Source of the DNA: Liolophura sinensis | Lineage: Eukaryota; Mollusca; Polyplacophora; Chitonida; Chitonidae | Reading direction: 5' to 3' | Assembly: GCF_032854445.1 (NCBI RefSeq) | Contig: NC_088298.1 | Span: 7,115,504-7,179,503, forward strand | Length of the DNA stretch: 64,000 bases | In this document: one piece after another, positions 42,401-48,400 of the stretch | How the letters are laid out: each line of letters starts with the position of its first letter | How positions within the stretch are numbered: position 1 is the first letter of the stretch | Notes under the pieces: generated by a model | What the model was told of the DNA's origin: nothing | Databases searched by the model: none | The model's input: only the letters and a program-made list of their open reading frames with translations | Program-made: the position numbers and the translations under genes

Positions 42401-45400
42401 TCGATCACGACCACCTCGCTCTGGCCGGTATAGTATAAGTTAATATTTTGATTATGGTGTTAAATAATTAAATATTAAACAAATATTAAAGTTTCCTACA
42501 TACACAAAATATGGCCTTAATAGACGCCGACAGCCTTTTTCTTGATCATAAGAATTTATTTATTTCATTGGTGTTTTACGCCGTAATCAAACATATGTCA
42601 CTTATACGTGGGCTGCCATTATTACAGCGAGAGGAAACCGGGAAACCCAGTACGGCTTAATTTAATAAAAACCTCCATGTTTTTGCTCCATTTGTAGGCC
42701 GTGGTAACGTTTGCCTCAACATACGTTTTGGTATCTCTAAGCGTGGACAGATTCGACGCGGTGGCATGGCCGATGAACTTTTCCAACAGCGGTAAGACTT
42801 TGTGATCATCACCGCCATATTATCATATAAGACAAAATCATGAAACAAGTTCAGGTAAACCATCACAGCAAAACAGCCCAATGATACATGGTCATACAAT
42901 AGCGAGCAGTTACAGCTGATACATGGTCATACCATTGCGGGCAGTTAGAGCCGATACGTGGTCATACCATGCCGAGGAGCTACAGCCGATACATGGTCAT
43001 ATATACCATGCCCAGGAGCTACAGCCGATACATGGTCATACCATACCGGACAGGTGCAGCCAATACGCATCACTTGTCATGAATAAGGGTGCGTCGAGTT
43101 GAAACTCTTTTGTTGATAAATGTCTTTTAGTATCGTGTGACTTAGAAAAATGTTAGGTAAGCTTGATGACATTAATTGACAGATGACTTGTTCCATAGGC
43201 ACAAACGCCATTTATTTCCTTTAGGAACTTAAATGCTCAGCTTATGAATTTTCTCTATTATTCAAATCTAAATTACTTTCTGGGAAACCTTATTTGAGAC
43301 GCCCATGTAATAACAAATGTGATCAAAAGTTGCCTTACATTTTAACAGGTTGGACTTTCTTATCGATAAGGTAGTCCAACCTTATCGATAAAAGAGTTTC
43401 AACTCGAAACTCCAGCAGTGCACAGAACAAGGTAACACGCTGTGTAGGCATCGAGAGGTGTTCAAGAATTTTGATAGCTTGTGATATGTACAAGCAGGAC
43501 CAACTTATGACAACACATGACCAGTTCATTCTTTAATGAAAGTTAATTACAATTATATGAATATGGAAATGCAATTGCACAAAGATGTATTTTGTTACGT
43601 GGAAACAAGGAAAACCTATATCATTTAGCGGGCGCTTAAACGCAAGGATGAGACAAAGTTTCACAGAAGGATCAGTACAGTTTTAATCGCGCCTTAAATG
43701 TGTATCAGAGTCATCTTCCATTTACCCGATTTTGAACTTGGACTGTCCGAGGCGGTGAATTGAGTTGATTCTCTTCTGCTGTCTAACATCAGTGGCGAAT
43801 ATATTACATATAAATCGGCATATTTATATATTTATATTTGAAAAAAAAAAACGACCAATGGTCATAGACAAACATCGTTCATTCCGGTAGATTGTTGAAC
43901 TTCAGTTGTAATGCCCGATGATACATTTTCACGCGGTGAAGCTCTGACCGACCTGTATAAAAGTGCACTAAGCTGATTATAAATCAAGGGTTTTAAGTAC
44001 ATCTGTACTCATTACTCGGAAGAAACAAGCCTTTAAGCCCTCAATAAATTGCTTGAGATTCACCCTGTCAATGCATTTTCTCTCAATCATGTCTTCAATA
44101 GATCACGTGTGTGTCTATGTTGTTTTTGACCGCGTTTTACGGATTTAATGTGATAAACAGACCAGAATAAGACGACATGCCAAATAATGATAGACTGGAT
44201 GAAGTTTTTTTTTAAAGTACATCTGTGAGCAAGTCTGGTAACTTTTGCACAGCCTTTTTACTTTCTATGCTGTACGTGTTTAAATTATGTGAAGCATAAA
44301 TTAAACCACCATGCTATCTTTATTCAGGCCGTCCAAAGGGACATTCGTTTACCAGGTGTCAATTAAAATGCACGTTTTGGACCGATAAATGCATGATCCA
44401 TTTCCAAAACAAGGTTGAATATAAAGCATTAAGGAACTAGGAAGATATGTAATGTCGAAAAGTGTTATCGAATGCGTACTGGATTGAACGCCTCGACTAT
44501 GACACATGTCTTTCCGAGATAATTCAAAACTGATGACTACGTCTTCTTCCAGGTAACTTCTTCCGATACAGTTAAATATGTAATTTTAAGAGAATCTTAA
44601 GTTTACCTATGTATTTATGCATGCATTGGATTGTCGTCGTTCTCAATTATATTTCAATCATATGTCGCCGAGGAGACATTAGGTGTGTGTACATTTACTG
44701 CTAGGGTGAGTCCATGCCGCCAAAGTGCTGCTGCCACTGAAGTATCTGTCATCCGACTTCTTGCCCAATGAATGTCAAATTCTCGTTGTCAGCCTCCAGA
44801 GCCCGAATGTTGATCGGTATGGCGTGGACCATGTCATTGGTCTTCTCAGCACCCGCACTATACATCAACAATGAGGAGTTAACGAACGGCAAAGTGCAAT
44901 GTTGGATCTCTTTTCCTCAACCCATACATTGGAAGGTAAGGCGGTTGTCAGTCGCTCTCACATCTAGACTTTTGGGGCCTTTAAAGGATTTGGACGTACT
45001 ATGAAAGTGTCATTCAAACTTGCTTCCTATCCTCCCTTCCGATCTTTGCATATCATAGATTCTTCACGTGTGTGGAGAACAGAAATTAGAAACCCGCACA
45101 GCTTTAAATTCTTAAGTGTTCTTACTATATGGTTGACTAAGCAAATACCCCAAGTCCTATATGAATGTCTTTTGGATAAAATATTTACATGTTTACGCGT
45201 GGGGCCTAAGTGGCCTTGTGGTTTGCATATTAGCGCAGCATAATGACGGAGTTACCAATCAGACCGCTAAGAGTTCAAGTCCAGCTCATGCTGTCTTCCT
45301 ATCCAGTCCTACAGTGGAATGTCTGATGACAATCTACGAGTGACGTGTATTTCTTACCTCCATTCAGCTTGCCACCGTCATGTATAAAGAGAAATATTCT

Positions 45401-48400
45401 TCAGTACGGCGGAAAACTTCAATCGAATAAATAAACCCAAATAAATATATTCACGTAAGTTACAGTAATCCTATTTTCTTAAGTGGCTATGGTGATGTGG
45501 GTTTCACTTAACATATAGAAGTTATGACGGATGGAAGAAGTTTCTTGAGAAAATAAATCCAGCAAATAACTTTTTTTTCATTTACGGATGAGAAAGCTGT
45601 GAATCAATTTGTTCTGATGATGTTTGATACTTGTCATACGAATCGTTGCAACTGTACTGCTAGTGTAAAAAGCTGCAGGTCTGGAAACAACCTGCGGATG
45701 GTCGTTGGTTTTCCCCAGGCTATCCCCGGTTTCCTCCCGCCATAATTCTATAAGTGGAATATTCTTGAGTATGGCGTAAAACATCAATCAAATAAATAAA
45801 TAACATAAAGCTGCAAGTTTATAGTATGTCGAAGAACCTCGCCTTGCTGTCACATATTTCCTGTGAAAAAACGCAACTCCGGTACTTGTCAAAAAACGCA
45901 AATTTTACTACTCGTATCGTATGCAAAAAGAAAATTTCTCTTTCACTTGTTCAGTCAAAGAACGAGACTTTACTACTCCTATTTTATTTAGACGAAAATC
46001 ACTTATTCTGTCAAAGAACTACATGTGTCATATTTAAAAACACAGTTTTCTTACTTCCACGTATTCCAACAGGTCATTTTGTTCTTGCAGGTTTACTTCA
46101 CACTGTTGACCGTGGTGTTGTTCATACTACCAGCTCTCGTCATCACGATGTGCTACACTGTCATCGTACACGTGATATGGAGCAAAGGGAGAGTCGCTAG
46201 TGGACCGAAACGAGAATATATACCAGTACAGCAAGATAAACGTAAGTGACAGAGGGCTATGACGAGAATGTATTGCAGTGATGCACGATAAATGTAAGTG
46301 ACAGTGAGCTCAAACGAGAATATACACCAGTACTGCGAGATAAACATAAGTCACAACGGACACAAGCGAGAATATATACCAGTACTGCAAGATAAAGGTT
46401 AGTGACACCGCACTCAAACAAGAATATATACCAATACTGCCAGATACACGGTAGTGACAGCGCGCCCTATCGAGAATGTATACCAGTACTGCCAGATACA
46501 CGGTAGTGACAGCGCGCCCTATCGAGAATGTATACCAGTACTGCCAGATACACGGTAGTGACAGCGCGCCCTATCGAGAATGTATACCAGTACTGCCAGA
46601 TACACGGTAGTGACATAACACCCTAACGAGAATATATACCAGTACTGCCAGGTACATGGTAGTGACAGCGCGCCCTATCGAGAATGTATACCAGTACTGC
46701 TAGATACCCGGTAGTGATAGCGCGCCCTATCGAGAATGTATACTAGTACTGCCAGATACACGGTAGTGACATAACACCTTAACGAGAATTTATACCAGTA
46801 CTGCCAGATACACGGTAGTGACAGCGCGCCCTATCGAGAATGTATACCAGTACTGCCAGATACACGGTAGTGACATAACACCTTAACGAGAATATATACC
46901 AGTACTGCCAGATACACGGTAGTGACTTAACACTTAACGAGAATTTATACCAGTACTGCCAGATACACGGTAGTGACAGCGCGCCCTATCGAGAATGTAT
47001 ACCAGTACTGCCAGATACACGGTAGTGACATAACACCCTAACGAGAATATATACCAGTACTGCTAGATACCCGGTAGTGATAGCGCGCCCTATCGAGAAT
47101 GTATATCAGTACTGCCAGATACACGGTAGTGACATAACACCTTAACGAGAATTTATACCAGTACTGCCAGATACACGGTAGTGACATAACACCCTAACGA
47201 GAATATATACCAGTACTGCTAGATACCCGGTAGTGATAGCGCGCCCTATCGAGAATGTATATCAGTACTGCCAGATACACGGTAGTGACATAACACCTTA
47301 ACGAGAATTTATACCAGTACTGCCAGATACACGGTAGTGACATAACACCTTAACGAGAATTTATACCAGTACTGCCAGATACACGGTAGTGACATAACAC
47401 CCTAAGGAGAATATATACCCGTACTGCCAGATACACGGTAGTGACCGTGCGCCCTATCGAGAATTTATACCAGTACTGCCAGATACACGGTAGTGACATA
47501 ACACCCTAACGAGAATATATACCAGTACTGCTAGATACCCGGTAGTGACAGCGCGCCCTATCGAGAATGTATATCAGTACTGCCAGATACACGGTAGTGA
47601 CATAACACCTTAACGAGAATTTATACCAGTACTGCCAGATACACGGTAGTGACATAACACCTTAACGAGAATTTATACCAGTACTGCCAGATACACGGTA
47701 GTGACATAACACCCTAAGGAGAATATATACCCGTACTGCCAGATACACGGTAGTGACCGTGCGCCCTATCGAGAATTTATACCAGTACTGCCAGATACAC
47801 GGTAGTGACAGTGCGCCCTATCGAGAATGTATATCAGTACTGCAAGATACACGGTAGTGACATAACACCTTAACGAGAATTTATACCAGTACTGCCAGAT
47901 ACACGGTAATGACAGTGCGCCCTATCGAGAATGTATACCAGTACTGCCAGATACATGATAGTGACAGTGCGCCCTATCGAGAATGTATACCAATACTGCT
48001 AGATACCCGGTAGTGACAGCGCGCCCTATCGAGAATGTATATCAGTACTCCCAGATACACGGTAGTGACATAACACCTTAACGAGAATTTATACCAGTAC
48101 TGCCAGATACACGGTAGTGACAGTGCGCCCTATCGAGAATGTATACCAGTACTGCCAGATACATGATAGTGACAGTGCGCCCTATCGAGAATGTATACCA
48201 GCACTGCCAGATACACGGTAGTGACATAACACCCTAATGAGAATACCAGCACTACCAGATACACGGTAGTGGCAGCGCGCCTTAATGTGAATATATACCA
48301 GCACTTCCAGATACATGTTAGTGACATCACACCCTAACGAGAATATATACCTGCACTGCCTATATACGGTAGTGACAGCGCGCCCTAATGTGAATATATA

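Noticed and set aside
46073-46090. Alternative exon 6 acceptor at CCAACAG, 18 bp upstream
   Set aside because: It keeps frame but would add six residues between HWK and VYFTLL, where family members join directly; the downstream TTCTTGCAG also has the better pyrimidine tract.
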